Source: Telmatactis stephensoni
Lineage: Eukaryota; Cnidaria; Anthozoa; Actiniaria; Isophelliidae
DNA length: 64,000 nucleotides
Assembly: GCA_029948255.1 (NCBI GenBank)
Contig: JALIZF010001636.1
Span: forward strand, 310,001 to 374,000
Direction: 5' to 3'
Every line of letters begins with the position of its first letter. The stretch's first letter is position 1. A model generated the notes under the pieces. The model was not told the origin of the DNA. It made no database searches and saw only the letters and a program-made list of their open reading frames with translations. Positions 1 through 11,285 of this stretch are shown in pieces. A program made the translations under genes and the position numbers.

Positions 1-177
1 AGTAAGGAGAAATATATTGCCTCCTTGTAAACATTGATAGCTTCTCCCTCACCCAGAACACCTCCTGTAAACAAACAACTTTGCCCTGTTGTGACCATTT
101 CTAACATAATTTGCTAGTTTTGTATTGCTGCTACATTTGTCTTCAATCTAAGATGACAATTTTTATTATACTATAAG
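1..177. other. Non-coding flank
   Basis: AT-rich sequence with no supported gene or repeat. It ends at the ATAAG copy (173-177) that flanks the MITE that follows. Confidence 0.6.
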
Positions 178-201
178 CAGGGACTGCGGAGTACATTGAA
201 A

Positions 202-233
<32 letters not shown>

Positions 234-354
234 GGGGGTGCTGTCATTAAAAAGTGGGGGGGCTGAAACCTCTCTAATCATTAAATTTTCTTTGTATTTC
301 TCAAAAAGTGGGCGGGCCGCAGCCCTCCCAGCCCCCCTGGCTCCACAGTCCCTG
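178..354. mobile_element. Short MITE with 14-bp inverted ends and ATAAG target duplication
   Basis: The left end reads CAGGGACTGCGGAG and the right end CTCCACAGTCCCTG, an inverted pair with one mismatch. ATAAG is present immediately outside both ends (173-177 and 355-359), which fits a 5-bp target-site duplication. The interior contains a TG run followed by a long G tract (about 205-240). No ORF is present, so it is a non-autonomous element. Confidence 0.7.
205..240. repeat. (TG)n followed by poly-G tract
   Basis: A short TG microsatellite runs directly into more than 15 consecutive G bases, inside the MITE. The exact G count may not be reliable in any assembly. Confidence 0.9.
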
Positions 355-359
355 ATAAG

Positions 360-1224
360 TACTTGATCACTTTATGCAGGACATAATATCATCTTAGTAG
401 ATAGATAAGCAACCTCTTTACATTCTCTGATATATTTATCTATTTCTAGAAATCTTGTGAACAGTTTGATATGGATGTCTTTACTTTGGGGATTATGTTT
501 TCACACTTCAGATCATGTGTCATTGCCTAGAGCAATGAGAGACTTGCTGTCTCATTAAGCACTGCCTCTGTAGCTCAGTAAAATGATATAATTCCCAAAG
601 TAAAGACTTAAAATGTTGAGTAGTGTTTCAGGAGTATTTTGTAAGAAAAGGAAAACTGAATTGTTTTGTAATTGTTCTGGGATCAAAACACATCCATAAT
701 TTGTCTCTATAAATAACAATTCTTTACTGATGCTCATAGAACTAAAAGATTATGACAATTAAAATACTAGAATAATTAGATCATTCTACAATCCCTGGCA
801 TTATTTGTTGGCACAATATGAAATTCAGGGTGTTTTTGTATAATTCTCTGCTGCCTTTGTTACTAACCCCTATACAATGTACAAGGTTGCAGTGGGGCCT
901 GTGCATTTGCTTTTTTGGTAGTGAGTCTGCAACAACAGCAACATTTTTTAAATGTTACTCATCATGAAACATTACAACTGAAAAAAATAAACATAAAGAG
1001 TGGCATTTATAATATAAGAGTAACACACACTTAGAATAACTAGAAAGCTAACTGAGCTAAGCATTGGGTAAAATTGAATATATTATAGTGAAGTATGATA
1101 TGAGTTACTGTCAGATGGAGCTAGATGATGTAGCATTGACTATCATTTAATTTTAGTACATAAATAAATTAAGTAATTATAAATATTTTGACAAAAGTAT
1201 AGGAGAGAAAAACAGTCTGAACTA
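360..1224. other. Intergenic, no gene seen
   Basis: AT-rich sequence before the duplicated block. The only ORF of length (555-737, minus, 60 codons) has low-complexity composition and no family resemblance, so I do not call it. Confidence 0.5.
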
Positions 1225-2377
1225 GGAACACTTATTATCTATATCTATTTACATGCATATACATATGTTGAATTATTAAATTATATCACACATAGAGATT
1301 AAACATAGGACATAAAGTATCCTAGGTGGGTCATTGCAAGTGGTTCCGGTTGATCCTCTCGATAAAATCCATTTTACGTGTGTCAAAAATCCATTTGGGC
1401 TAACAATATTCTGGACAGTGATTGATGAAAAGAAAAAAATTAAAATCCTCATGCTTTGTGTTACGATAGTAAATGTTACATTGTAATATCCAAGTCAATT
1501 ATTCTAAAATAGTAATTTAGTATATTTATGATCAAACATCCTTATAAAATCAATTATTTATCAAAATTATTACTAATAATAATGATATAATTATCAAAAG
1601 ATACAGCTTCTCAAAAACATTACCATTCATATAGTTGTAAGGAAAAAAATCGCTACATAATAAAGCAGACAGATTGTGCACAGTTACCCAACCAAGTGGG
1701 CTACTACAGCGTCTGCAAAGATATAGTCGGGTTCTTTTTACAAAACACTTGTCAGTTTCTTAGGAATATATGTCATGACCAACCTCTTAAGAATGACTGT
1801 AAGTGGTATTAATAAATAAGTTATAGGTGAAGTAATAAATGACTTTTAGCATGTACCTTTGTGTTTATTTAGTAAATTAAAATTGAGAACAACAGATTGT
1901 ATTGTTTAATCATCACTGTCAACTTTAGATTGTTCTTGCTTTGTGATGATGATTGCATATGCCTGGTTCATTAGCAAACAGCTGCAAGCGCAAGCAGCAT
2001 AATGCTCTGCATTCATTGCCGACGATAACAATTGGATGCAAGCACAAGAAAAAGGAAAATTTTTGACCCCTCTGTTTGCGCTTTTGCTTGCGCGCGTCGT
2101 CAGTAATGAAAATCGGACCATAGTCTTGTGGTAGTAACTGAATTATGCTTCACATCCTTTTCTATTTTAATTTCATCGTGAGTTCTTTCTGCAAACCCAC
2201 CCCAAAGGCAAGAAATGGACTTTTTCATGGAGTGTTTATGTGCGACCCACTAACTAGACTTCATTCGGGCTTCAAATCTTATCTGTATAAATTGCTGCTA
2301 TTTTTGTTGTTTTTCCAATAGATTCTTTATTTAAAACACCGAGTTACAACTGATTTAGGCGCTGCTAAATAGCGTGT
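1225..2377. other. Duplicated non-coding DNA downstream of the secreted gene
   Basis: This is the 3-prime flank of the minus-strand secreted gene, matched by 8908-9008 plus 14172-15205. It includes a 71-codon minus-strand ORF (1906-2121) retained in both copies with two amino-acid changes. Its protein has no signal peptide or family resemblance and is probably not a gene. Confidence 0.5.
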
Positions 2378-2734
2378 TCAATGAGACCATGAAACTGTAG
2401 CACCAAATGGATTCCCTTTGCATTGGATTGCTGGAGTAGCAACATTTCTTCCCCATGGAAAGCTCTGTGAAGTGGAACCTGTTGTACAACCAAGATAATG
2501 CATGCCAAATGAAGAGCAGGATTTCCCAGTACCACAGGCCCTTACTTTGCAGCAGATCATGGTGTCGCCATTTACGGAAATGGAATACGTGACTCTGGTG
2601 TTGGAACTTCCAAATATGGCCTGGCTCGACGCGCATAATTTACCATATACAAATGGTGGTGCGTAACACCCACCTCTGTAACCCAGGGATAATCCAGCAA
2701 AGGATAACATCAGTAGAATACAGATTGACTTCAT
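2378..2734 (-). CDS. Small secreted cysteine-rich protein, copy A
   Basis: A 118-residue protein. Residues 1-18 form a signal peptide (MKS start, hydrophobic core, predicted cut after LSLG). The mature part of about 100 residues carries eight cysteines including one adjacent CC pair, and is rich in Gly, Ser and Thr, so it is probably a disulfide-rich extracellular protein. I do not recognise the family and do not assign a function. The ORF is open further upstream, but I chose the MKS start because a pyrimidine-rich tract ending in AAG lies directly before this ATG (a likely splice acceptor of a 5-prime UTR intron) and because the signal peptide begins here. The copy at 15206-15562 encodes exactly the same protein. 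The five base differences between the two are all synonymous. Confidence 0.8.
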   Translation of the reverse strand: MKSICILLMLSFAGLSLGYRGGCYAPPFVYGKLCASSQAIFGSSNTRVTYSISVNGDTMICCKVRACGTGKSCSSFGMHYLGCTTGSTSQSFPWGRNVATPAIQCKGNPFGATVSWSH

Positions 2735-4976
2735 CTTAAAGAAAAGAAGGTTGACGTAAATCATTTGTCATCAATCCTGTCGTTCATAGACGGTCTACCA
2801 CTATAGAAGTGATGACAAAAAGAAAAAAGTCATGAAGCCCCTGAAACAAATGCTTTTTCCATCTCAGTCCAATACTGCTTCTCTGGACACTCTAGATATA
2901 TTACTGATCCGCACTTGATATTACTTTTTGGGTGGGATTCACTCAAATCGTAGGATCAGTGTTGGGAGCATGAACCCCTGAGTACTCAGATCGTTGCACA
3001 ACTAATTCTGAATCAAGTGAAAGTTTGAACAAAAGATATAAAGTGCTACTATGAGAAGAGAAATACCACCGAGGAAACTTTCTACGGTCTATTGCCCTAA
3101 CAAAACAGAGAAAAAGTTTTGGGTATAAAGATGTTGGGACGCGGTGTAATTATTCTGAATCAGTTTAGACGATGCCCAGCACATACAGAAGGTGGTCCAA
3201 GAATATCTTGGATGGGTTTGGGCTCCTAGGCAAATTATAAAGGATCCAAAATACGAATTAAAAAAAACATAATTAGTTTTCAAAATACTCACCATGACCT
3301 TTCGAGTTCAAACAATTTTCTTTTTCTTCGAAGTATCAGTACAGATCTTAAACTGAATAATGCAGCTTTGATTGAACAACAACTTTATGTAAGGTTTCGA
3401 AGGCGTGGACAAGAGAATATCTGATTGACAGGTAATCATTATCTTCAGTTTGTCCAAACTTAATAGAGCGAAATGGTTACGAAACCCATTGTTCTATCTT
3501 TTTGTTCACTTTTTCCAACTGCAACCGTGCACAAAACAAAAGCATTCCTACATATATCAGCCAATCAGCCAATAAAAACGCGTTTGGGTCAGGTCAGTCA
3601 AGTATAGTAAATGAAGGTAAAACAAAAGATTGTGCACGGTCAAGGCCTCACTCAACATCTACGTTTGCTTCTTTGTCAGTCCTTTTGATGTTTGCCGAGT
3701 TTCCAAACCATTCCGCTCTATTGACTTTGGTTTGTCCAAAAGATAGAGCATATAAAAATTGTATCTAGAGTGCAAATTAAACACTAAAACCATGAAACAA
3801 CTTAATGATTAAATAGTACCCAATGGCTACAAAATCCTTTGTTTCTCATTGTTTAATTTGTTTTTTTGTTTTGTTTTTTGTTTTACTATTTAGTTATTAC
3901 TGTTTCATGCTTTGGGTGTTTGCGCTCTAGCTAACGCCGAGTTTTCAGGCGAAAAGCTTTGAAAAAGGATATACTAGTGATTGACAGGAACGTTACATAG
4001 AGTTGACCCAGGTTTGGGTGAAACAGAATTGTTTGGACAGATGCTAGGCGAATTTCACAACCCAAGTTCTAAAACCAAAGGAGTTTAAACAGCTATGTAA
4101 ACTTGCGTACAGTGAAGGTGAAGATAAAATGTTAAATTACATAAACTCTTTCTGCAAATATTGAAGTAGTTGACCCTGTGACCTGAAACTTTCCTCCCTC
4201 ACGTGTTGGATCTCATGAAATATTTCTGTAAATCAGTCATTTCATTTAGTTTGCAAAGTTGTTACATTGGAGACTAGAGACTGTAGTGTGGTGGATGGTA
4301 GGGTTGAGTTATGAAAGTTTAAGAGCAGCTGGTTGCATTGAAGAGTAAGTTTTTTACGGCAAAGTGTTGGGTAATCTTGTTGATTCAGATATCAAGAGAT
4401 ACGTAAAACGTTATTAGAAAAGGAAAAACCTATCTGAGTGAGACTGAAAATCTACGCTATAGAAAACGCCATGTCCAATCAGTTTCTACAACCATAAAGG
4501 TATATATACCCGTCTGTAGTTCCTTCACTAAGCGCATGCAGGTCTCCCAGCTAGGAAGCCGACGGTGCGCTTTTTTACCCTCCAGCCCTTCAATTCTTTC
4601 CATCAGTGCTCCGTTTTAAGGGTATCTTTAAAGCTACTTAAAGCTACACAGAATGGAAAGAAGTCGAAGAAAATGTAAGATTACTGGGAATCGAACTCGG
4701 GAACTGAGATACACTTGCTCATTGTAACTTTCCACTACAAAAACAAAACGTGCTGTGATTGGCCTCGAAACAGGGTTCTCGACAATTAGACCGGCACTTC
4801 TGAGTGTTCCAACCGGAGGAACATTTGTCAACCAATCTATCATTTGTTGGGCATAATAATTGATGAAATCGTCCTATTAGCTACACGAAACTACGAAAGT
4901 CGTCCAAGTTAGCTGTTTATACGAAGGCGAGTTCTTCCTGGCAGCTGGGGTAATACTTAGTTGTTTTGTTTTCCCT
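2735..4976. other. Duplicated upstream DNA of the secreted gene
   Basis: No convincing exon is seen. The block matches 15563-17770 closely apart from small indels. Several short plus-strand ORFs (for example 3502-3768) differ between the copies by frame-changing indels, which argues against coding. A TATA-like run, GGTATATATACC, lies near 4500 and is partly kept in copy B (about 17280). An upstream non-coding exon of the secreted gene could lie here but cannot be placed. Confidence 0.5.
4670..4725 (-). other. Deleted tRNA-like relic in copy A
   Basis: The minus strand keeps a B-box-like segment (GTTCGATTCCCAG) next to a line of sequence that in copy B (17450-17525) extends into a full tRNA-like head. 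Copy A has lost roughly 30 bases between the A-box and B-box sides. Confidence 0.55.
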
Positions 4977-5680
4977 GGTTCAAGGTTCAAGGTTTTTTAT
5001 TTACCACGAAAACAGTTACAAGTTAGACAAAAGAAGAAAAAAAGGTGGAAGGTTGCAGGATTACAACCCAGGGGGTTAATATAAAAAAGCTCCTGCAACC
5101 TAAAAATAGATATAGCAATAAAAATGTGAAATAGCGGTTAAAGTGGAAGTGAAGGAAATATAAGCTCAAGTGAAATAATAATTACAAAATTTGTATATAA
5201 AATGATGGAAGTAACAATAAATAAAAGCATTTTTGACTTTACTGAGTAAGAAGAAATCGCTTGAACTGTTTTTTGAAACTTTTTTGTGATTCGCTGTTTT
5301 TTATTTGAATCGGTACTTCGTTCCAGCATGTAGCATATTTCACCCCAAATTTACCGTAATTTAAATTTTGACGAGGTATGAACAGATTTGAGATTTCTAT
5401 TTGATTTTGAACGTGTATTATAACGGTGCTGTAGTTCTATTTCTTTAAAGTAGTTTTGAAAAATATCTGGTAAATTGTGGTTTACTGATGTGTTTATATG
5501 CAGCTTCACAAAGTTGGAACTTAACTATCTCAAAAATATTAAGTATATATAGTTTTTGAAAAAGTGGTCTACTTGGAGTTCTTGGTGCCGAAAAGGTAAT
5601 TATGCGAGGGGCTCGTTTTTGTAAGATATGAATTGGTAAAACTTTTGACTTATAATTACTTCCAGCTTACTTCCCCATAT
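4977..5680 (-). mobile_element. 3-prime fragment of a non-LTR (LINE) retrotransposon
   Basis: On the minus strand the fragment encodes the typical C-terminal tail of a CR1/L2/Rex-type ORF2 (WNEVPIQIKNS, then a basic FKKQFKRFLL stretch, about 5220-5340), preceded by frame-broken HRYNTRS-like sequence. The element ends at 4977 in a CCTTGAA tandem, a usual LINE 3-prime end. The equivalent site in copy B (near 17770) is empty, so it inserted after, or into only one copy of, the duplication. Confidence 0.7.
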
Positions 5681-6281
5681 CCTGGGACACCATAAACAAG
5701 AGTCAGTATACCGGCTACCAGGAACAACACGCCTTCATGATATAAACAGCTTAACTTTTGGCAACGCTACCATTTCAATCTCGTACCCAGAGCCTGCGGT
5801 GTTATATTACTCTTGGTTAGGAGGAATTCAGGCTCTGGATACGAGATTGACTATAGCATCCAAGCATAAGCGCTTGCAATTATAACAGTACAAAGACTCA
5901 GTACTGTATTATCACATAGCTAGGTGTTGTAAGAGACATTGAGCACTGCTAATGAGCATAGATAAATTTAATGAGCAGCATATTACTGAGTTTTATCTTT
6001 GACTAATTTTTTTATTTTTAACAATGACGAAGAAATGTTAACCGTTGTCACAACACTCCTAACTTAATAGATTAAATCTGGGTAATTCTAAGTTTCATCT
6101 ACTTATTTCAGTACTTCTTTATTTATATATTTCAATTAAGTCGGTCAAGCGCGCTCCCTGGGTTGAAAGTGAACGTCAGTGTACACTATTGAGTTTCTTT
6201 TAACGATCCTATAAATAATGAATGGAGTACTCGGAATAATGTTAGAAATAAAGTGTTTTGCTTCATCGAGTGTTAATAAAG
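5681..6281. other. Duplicated non-coding DNA, then copy-A-specific insert
   Basis: 5690-6090 matches 18310-18725 and contains no ORF of note. From about 6090 the two copies diverge because copy A has acquired extra sequence that runs to about 6700. Confidence 0.5.
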
Positions 6282-6554
6282 CACAGGTAGCCCAATCTTT
6301 GATCAAAATATTCAAATTTAGAAATTTATCGAAAATAAAATAAATCACATCTTTTACCTTATTTTAGTGTTCTATTGTCTTCTTCTTTAGTGGGGAAGTT
6401 ACAAATTGCTAAAATCGCCTTAAAATGCAACCAAACCATCCAAAAACCACAAAGAATGCAATAGAACACTAAAATAAGGTAAAAGATGTGATTTATTTTA
6501 TTTTCGATAAATTTCTAAATTTGAATATTTTGATCAAAGATTGGGCTACCTGTG
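6282..6554. mobile_element. Hairpin (foldback) MITE with 7-bp target duplication
   Basis: The two arms (6282-6377 and 6459-6554, about 96 bp each) are nearly perfect reverse complements around a loop of about 80 bp. The outer ends read CACAGGTAGCCC and GGGCTACCTGTG. AATAAAG lies directly outside both ends (6275-6281 and 6555-6561), consistent with a 7-bp target duplication. No coding capacity is seen. Confidence 0.8.
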
Positions 6555-6564
6555 AATAAAGACT

Positions 6565-6650
6565 CGGAAAAATCCGAACCCCAGCGGGGGTTGAACCCAC
6601 GACCTTCAGTTCGGATTGCCGGTCCGCGTTGATCAGTTAAATAATGATAA
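6565..6650 (-). mobile_element. tRNA-derived SINE-like fragment
   Basis: On the minus strand the sequence contains a B-box-like GTGGGTTCAACCCCCGC and GC-rich paired flanks. I could not draw a complete cloverleaf, so it is more likely a SINE head or tRNA relic than a functional tRNA. Confidence 0.4.
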
Positions 6651-6654
6651 TATG

Positions 6655-6949
6655 ACTAAGTCGGAGGTCGAAATAGGTCAGATAAAAATGGACGACTTGG
6701 GCAAATAAGTGCAACTAATAGCCCAGTTTTTCCACCAAAACACTGAGAGTGGCTTATTCCAGACCCTGGCATCGTTTTTAGCCCATAAACCGTCAGGTCG
6801 CATGCAGGGCGGTTATGACCATTTTACATTAAGTTATATAAAGTGCTAATTATAAGGTAAAGTGCAATACTTTTGTCGTAACAATATTTCGTGATCAGAG
6901 AGTTCAACCTAACAAGAGTCCTAGTGTCCTGCAGGTGCTACCGGTGGCT
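6655..6949. other. 3-prime flank of kinase A
   Basis: From about 6715 the sequence again matches the corresponding flank of kinase B (18750-18845). No exon is seen. Confidence 0.5.
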
Positions 6950-7873
6950 TCAATGAGTCAGGCCTAGGGAAACCACGTTGCCGCGGATATTTTCCACATC
7001 GCCATATACTTTATCTGCGCTTGGCCTCTTTTTTGGATCGTACTGCAGCATACTGTCGATCAACTCTTTCCTTGACCGTTCCATGTCTTGGTAAGGTAGT
7101 GAAACTGGCAGAGATTTGAACATGGCTCCTCCAATGCCATACCATTGGTCATCCCCACGAAAAAAGACACCAAAGTACTTTTCTCCAGCACTGTTCAAGA
7201 TATATGATCGGGTGAGAATCGTGAGGAATATAGCACCAAGGGAAAATACATCCGCTGTTTCTTTATAGTGTCCCTTGAAAACCTCTGGTGCCATCCACGG
7301 GTTGGTTCCAGCACGTGTACGCATATAATAGTCTGACATCATCTGGAAGAGGGCTTGATCTGAGATAATGCACCCCCTTTCTTTAAGAGGTGTATGCTCT
7401 CTGGCAAGCCCCAAATCACCTAACTTTATGGCATCATCCGATGTGAGAAGAACATTTTCTGGCTTGAGATCACGGTGGACAATGCCTCTGGAGTGTAGAA
7501 ATCGTACAGCATCAGCTAACTCACTAATCCATCGTAGATCACGCTTTTCGTTGGCAACTGTCTCATGCTCAGCTAGGCGTTTGTTCATATTTCCGCCTTC
7601 ACAATACTCCATAAGAATCAGAGCTTTTCGGTCAAGTCGGTCAACGTAGTCGACTTCAAACATCGTTACAATACTTGGATGGTTGACACATTCTTTCAGT
7701 GCTTTTATTTCTTTCTTGACATTTTCCAAGTCAACGTTTCCTTTAACTTCTATTTCCTTGATTGCAAACACGCTGTCACAACTCATCTCTTGTACTTTAT
7801 AAACTGCGCCAAACGCACCTTCGCCAAGTTTTGTGTCGACTTCAAAACGACGTCCAGCGATGTTAAATTTCAT
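6950..7873 (-). CDS. Ser/Thr protein kinase A, PDIK1L/STK35-like or NEK-like
   Basis: An intact single-exon kinase domain of 307 residues. It has a glycine-rich loop (residues 17-24, GEGAFGAV), the ATP lysine (K39), a likely alpha-C glutamate (E55), the catalytic loop HRDLKPEN (133-140), and APE (195-197). The metal-binding motif is DLG (153-155) rather than DFG, a variant known from NEK6/7. The C-lobe, especially APEVFKGHYKETADVFSLG, resembles the PDIK1L/STK35 group, which is why the subfamily is left open. The start is the M of MKFN because the paralogues share M-(K/T)-F-N-IAGRRF and diverge before it; the frame is open up to 8056. The protein is almost only kinase domain, so regulation or targeting must come from elsewhere. 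It ends in LTH, unlike the Cys tails of kinases B and C. All key catalytic residues are present. Confidence 0.88.
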   Translation of the reverse strand: MKFNIAGRRFEVDTKLGEGAFGAVYKVQEMSCDSVFAIKEIEVKGNVDLENVKKEIKALKECVNHPSIVTMFEVDYVDRLDRKALILMEYCEGGNMNKRLAEHETVANEKRDLRWISELADAVRFLHSRGIVHRDLKPENVLLTSDDAIKLGDLGLAREHTPLKERGCIISDQALFQMMSDYYMRTRAGTNPWMAPEVFKGHYKETADVFSLGAIFLTILTRSYILNSAGEKYFGVFFRGDDQWYGIGGAMFKSLPVSLPYQDMERSRKELIDSMLQYDPKKRPSADKVYGDVENIRGNVVSLGLTH

Positions 7874-8070
7874 CTTATTGTGGTACGGCAAGTCTTGGAG
7901 TCCAAAGTGAATATATCCAGTTAAATAACTATAGAACGAAAGGCTAAATGACGTTCTAAACGGCAAACTTTGGCTGAGTGGAGTGACTTCCAGCAATTTC
8001 TCCGCATTGTCGTCCCCAGAGGCTCTGGGCAACCCTACAAATTCTCGCAATTCCATTGGTCCTTAGGTTA

Positions 8071-8352
8071 CTGCGGTTTTCGGTATTCTGCGAACTCTGA
8101 CCTTCAAACAGTCAGTTGGAATTTGGTTATTCGCTTCCGCCCACCTCAACAAAACATCAAAAAATCAGTACTAAAATTTGCTAAAATCCTACCAAATGAC
8201 CAAATATGATCTTTAGAGAGTATATATTAGCATCATTTTGGTATTAATAGTTCTTCGTATTAGTGATTTTAACTTTTGATTGACAGAAGCAAAAACGCAA
8301 ATTAGCGGTTGGCGTTTGAAAGTCAGAGTTCGCAGAATACCGAAAACCGCAG
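8071..8352. mobile_element. MITE with TA target, mariner-like ends
   Basis: About 35-bp inverted ends begin CTGCGGTTTTCGGTATTCTG at the left and end with the reverse complement at the right. TA dinucleotides sit directly outside both ends (8069-8070 and 8353-8354), as for Tc1/mariner elements. The interior has no ORF. The element lies just upstream of kinase A. Confidence 0.75.
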
Positions 8353-8907
8353 TAAACAAACCGGAAGTTTCGATAAGAACATCAGAAATGGCAATCCAAT
8401 CCGTATATTGAAGGGAGGCGAGTAGAGGATGTCAGCTGGTTCGGCAACACTTTCTATTGGAAATACATTTTTTATAGATATAGCAAGTTAACTCTTTAAT
8501 ATAAAACAAAACAAAATTGAATAAAGTCAGACTTGTTCTCAGAAATAACACGTTGCATGAGTCAAAACAAAATTGGTGAAAACAGACTTAATGAGTTCTT
8601 GGAAATCACACGCTGCGTCTTTATATAATGTAAATCAAAACCGACAAAATTTAGTGGAAGCCAGTCTTTAACATTAAATGCGTTTATTCTTTAAAAATAT
8701 TTTTATATATAGATTATATAAAGATATCTTACCAAATAGCCTTGCATATAGCATACAACTACGAAAGCTAGCGATAGCGAAATCGGTTAACGCCCAGCTA
8801 GGTGAAATTGAATAGCGACTAGCTTCAGCTATCTTCTTGCGTGACTCGCGTGAGGCGAAGAACGCTAAAGGCTATTATCGACATACGCTTGCGATAAATG
8901 GCAACTT
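8353..8907. other. Intergenic between copies A and B
   Basis: AT-rich with short CG-containing stretches near 8760-8890. No gene or clear repeat structure is seen. Confidence 0.5.
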
Positions 8908-9008
8908 GGTTAACAACACTTAATATCTATATCTATTTACGTGCATATACATATATGTTGAATAACTAAATTAAACATAAAGTAGCCTAGGTGGGTCATT
9001 GCAAGTGG

Positions 9009-9613
9009 GTCGACTATGCAAGCCATCACTGTCAATCACTGATAAAATACAATGTGCTATTGAGGAGGGTGCCTACTCTTGTGGCATCTTCTTTGATTTA
9101 AGCAAAGCATTTGATACTGTAAATCATAACATCTTGATCCAAAAACTAGACCACTATGGTATAAGAGGGCTCACTAAAACTTGGTTCCAGTCTTATTTAC
9201 AAAATAGAAGACAGCATGTCTCAATAGGTTCCACTAAATCAGACACGCTTTATGTACCCTGCGGAGTCCCACAGGGCTCGGTCCTTGGACCAATACTGTT
9301 TTTTATTATATATCAACGATTTCCAAAATTCGTCATCCACATTTGATTTCCACTTATTCGCTGACGATTCTAATCTTTTCTACAAAAATAAAAATTTGCA
9401 GTCTCTAGAATCTGTCATCAATGACCAATTATCAATTGTACACTCTTGGCTTTGCGCCAACAAATTATCACTCAATATAGAAAAATCAAATTTTGTTATC
9501 TTTCATCCGCCTCAGAAGAAAATGAATTATAGTCTAAATTTACAAATAAATTCTAAAATAATTAAACAGGAATCCCAAATTAAGTACCTTGCATTATGCT
9601 TGACAATCATTTG
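9009..9613 (+). mobile_element. LINE reverse transcriptase fragment, 5-prime part
   Basis: Encodes the core of a non-LTR reverse transcriptase: FDLSKAFDTVNHNIL, GVPQGSVLGP and the catalytic LFADDSN motif, followed by a long C-terminal stretch. The frame breaks near 9300 (between the GVPQG and ADD blocks) and again near 9590, and the 5-prime portion (endonuclease and ORF1) is absent, so it is a dead, truncated copy. The coding sense resumes at about 13728 after a 4.1 kb interruption. Confidence 0.85.
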
Positions 9614-10200
9614 AATTAGCCACTTTAGAAACGAGTGGAGGACTGGGAACGAGTTTTTAGAATTAATCTAATTAAGAAATGAACCCCATCACAAGAAAGA
9701 CCATATCGTAAATATTAAGTTTCATGATTTTGACAAAGTTTGGATAAGTATTAAATGATCTGCAGACATTCAAAAACTGTAAAAATTACAGAGAAATGTA
9801 TGTTTACTAGGGACACCTGTCCCTAGTAAACATAGCAAAAAATATATATCTCGACTTGTGTCGAAAACAACCACGTACCACAAAGTGTCGGTATACGACG
9901 GATCTATTAGAAGATCTAATTGAATACGTATATTGAAATAATTTGAGAAACTTGAAGAAACAATACGTCGTAGAACTGGAATTCTTTAATGTGCGAATTT
10001 TTCCTAGTAAACATACATTTCTTTGTAATTTTTGCAATTTTTAAATACCTGCAAATCATTGGATAATAATCCAAACCCTATCAAAATCATGAAACTTAAT
10101 ATTTACGATATGCTCTTTCTTGTGATGGGGTTCATTTCTTAATTAGATTAATTCTAAAAACTCGTTACCAGTCCTCCACTCGTTTCTAAAGTGGCTAATT
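9614..10200. mobile_element. Foldback element A inside the LINE
   Basis: The ends AATTAGCCACTTTAGAAACG and the reverse complement at 10181-10200 open long inverted arms of about 200 bp each. The middle contains a perfect short palindrome around ACTAGGGACACCTGTCCCTAGT (split at its centre, about 9800-9836). No transposase is encoded. Confidence 0.8.
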
Positions 10201-10885
10201 GGAAATCCCACATTTCTTACATATCAAACTAGACGCACATAGTGCGTTTACTCGTGCCCAAGTGGAATTCAGTCTGACATGAGAATAAATATGTTTTAAA
10301 GCCAGTTTGGTCACGTTTTGAGTTCGGTACTGAACGGCGGAATATTTGTCTGCTTCGCCGGCAAGCTGATTTGAACTCATGGAGGTATCGGTCTCGATCC
10401 TAAATTTCCAATTAAAAAGGTATTTAGATATGAGCTTCTTTTATGTCTGATATTTATTAAGTAATTTTATAGCTGCTAGGGTATTAAACAGCGATTCACA
10501 TGTTAGTTGTAGCGTCACGAAAGCACACCGTCCTGTTTGTCCTGGTTTGGGTGACCTGTTCAGTGACCTCTGTCTATTTTCTTTGATATTTTAAAGTAGC
10601 TGTTGCTTTGTAATCATTGACTTTCTATAGTATTTATTTTAGTTTGTACGCCAAAAAATTTTAGCCATACCATTTAATTACAGAGAACATTGAAATACAT
10701 TCTTGAAATTCTCAAATCGAAGAGCCAGACAATCACCAGACAAGTTGTCGCTTGAGTCAAAATATATTGGAAACGAGTTGTTATTTCTGTGTCTCTCGTC
10801 TTCAGAATAATTGTAAATCAAGTCCCTGCATGCTGACTGAAGAGTTAGTATTTGTTGATTCTGAGTATTCGTGTATTACGTTCAT
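10201..10885. other. Insert between nested elements, no gene seen
   Basis: Sequence lying within the interrupted LINE, between foldback A and the decamer array. No ORF with family resemblance and no clear terminal repeats. Confidence 0.45.
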
Positions 10886-10889
10886 TTCG

Positions 10890-10965
10890 GTTTCATTTGA
10901 GTTCATTTGAGTTCATTTGAGTTCATTTGAGTTCATTTGAGTTCATTTGAGTTTCATTTGAGTTC
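10890..10965. repeat. Decamer tandem repeat (GTTCATTTGA)n
   Basis: About seven head-to-tail copies of a 10-bp unit, with the outer copies starting to diverge. ORFs reading through it on both strands are artefacts of the repeat. Confidence 0.9.
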
Positions 10966-11285
10966 TTTTGAGCTTTTGAGTTCCTTTGGCTTTTGAGTTC
11001 GTGGAACGACCCGTTTCGAAACTGACGCTCGACATCTTTTGGTGTGGGTCTACCACGAACGGCGTGTGCGTTTGTGTGCATTTTGAGCGTCTCAGCAGGA
11101 AAGAAATCCACCATAACTGTGAACCAAAGAAGTTGAAATCAAAGCACAGCAAACTTCGCTTCGTCTCCGCTTCGATATGATGCAAGTCAAGCACCTGAAG
11201 TCAAGTCATGTTGTCGCGATGACGAAACGTGGTGGCCTCGTTTCCATGCCTGCCTAATTTGCATACACATTTGCGACGAGACACA

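Larger units (their letters stand above)
1225..8060. repeat. Segmental duplication, copy A (secreted Cys-rich gene plus kinase)
   Basis: Sequence from about 1225 recurs from 8908. It first matches up to 9008, then resumes at 14172 beyond an inserted LINE. It continues through the secreted-protein gene, its long upstream DNA, the stretch around 5700-6090 (matching 18310-18725), and the kinase with its 3-prime flank (6715-6790 matching 18750-18845). Copy A has private insertions: a LINE tail at 4977-5680 and a block at about 6090-6700 holding a hairpin MITE. Alignment is by eye; the borders are approximate. Confidence 0.85.

Noticed and set aside
1906..2121. 71-codon ORF present in both duplicon copies (also 14722-14937)
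   Set aside because: Conservation is explained by the recent duplication; two of the few differences change amino acids and nothing protein-like is visible.
6950..8056. Longer 368-residue kinase A starting at 8056
   Set aside because: The first 61 codons are not conserved as protein in kinases B and C, whereas the M-(K/T)-F-N start is.
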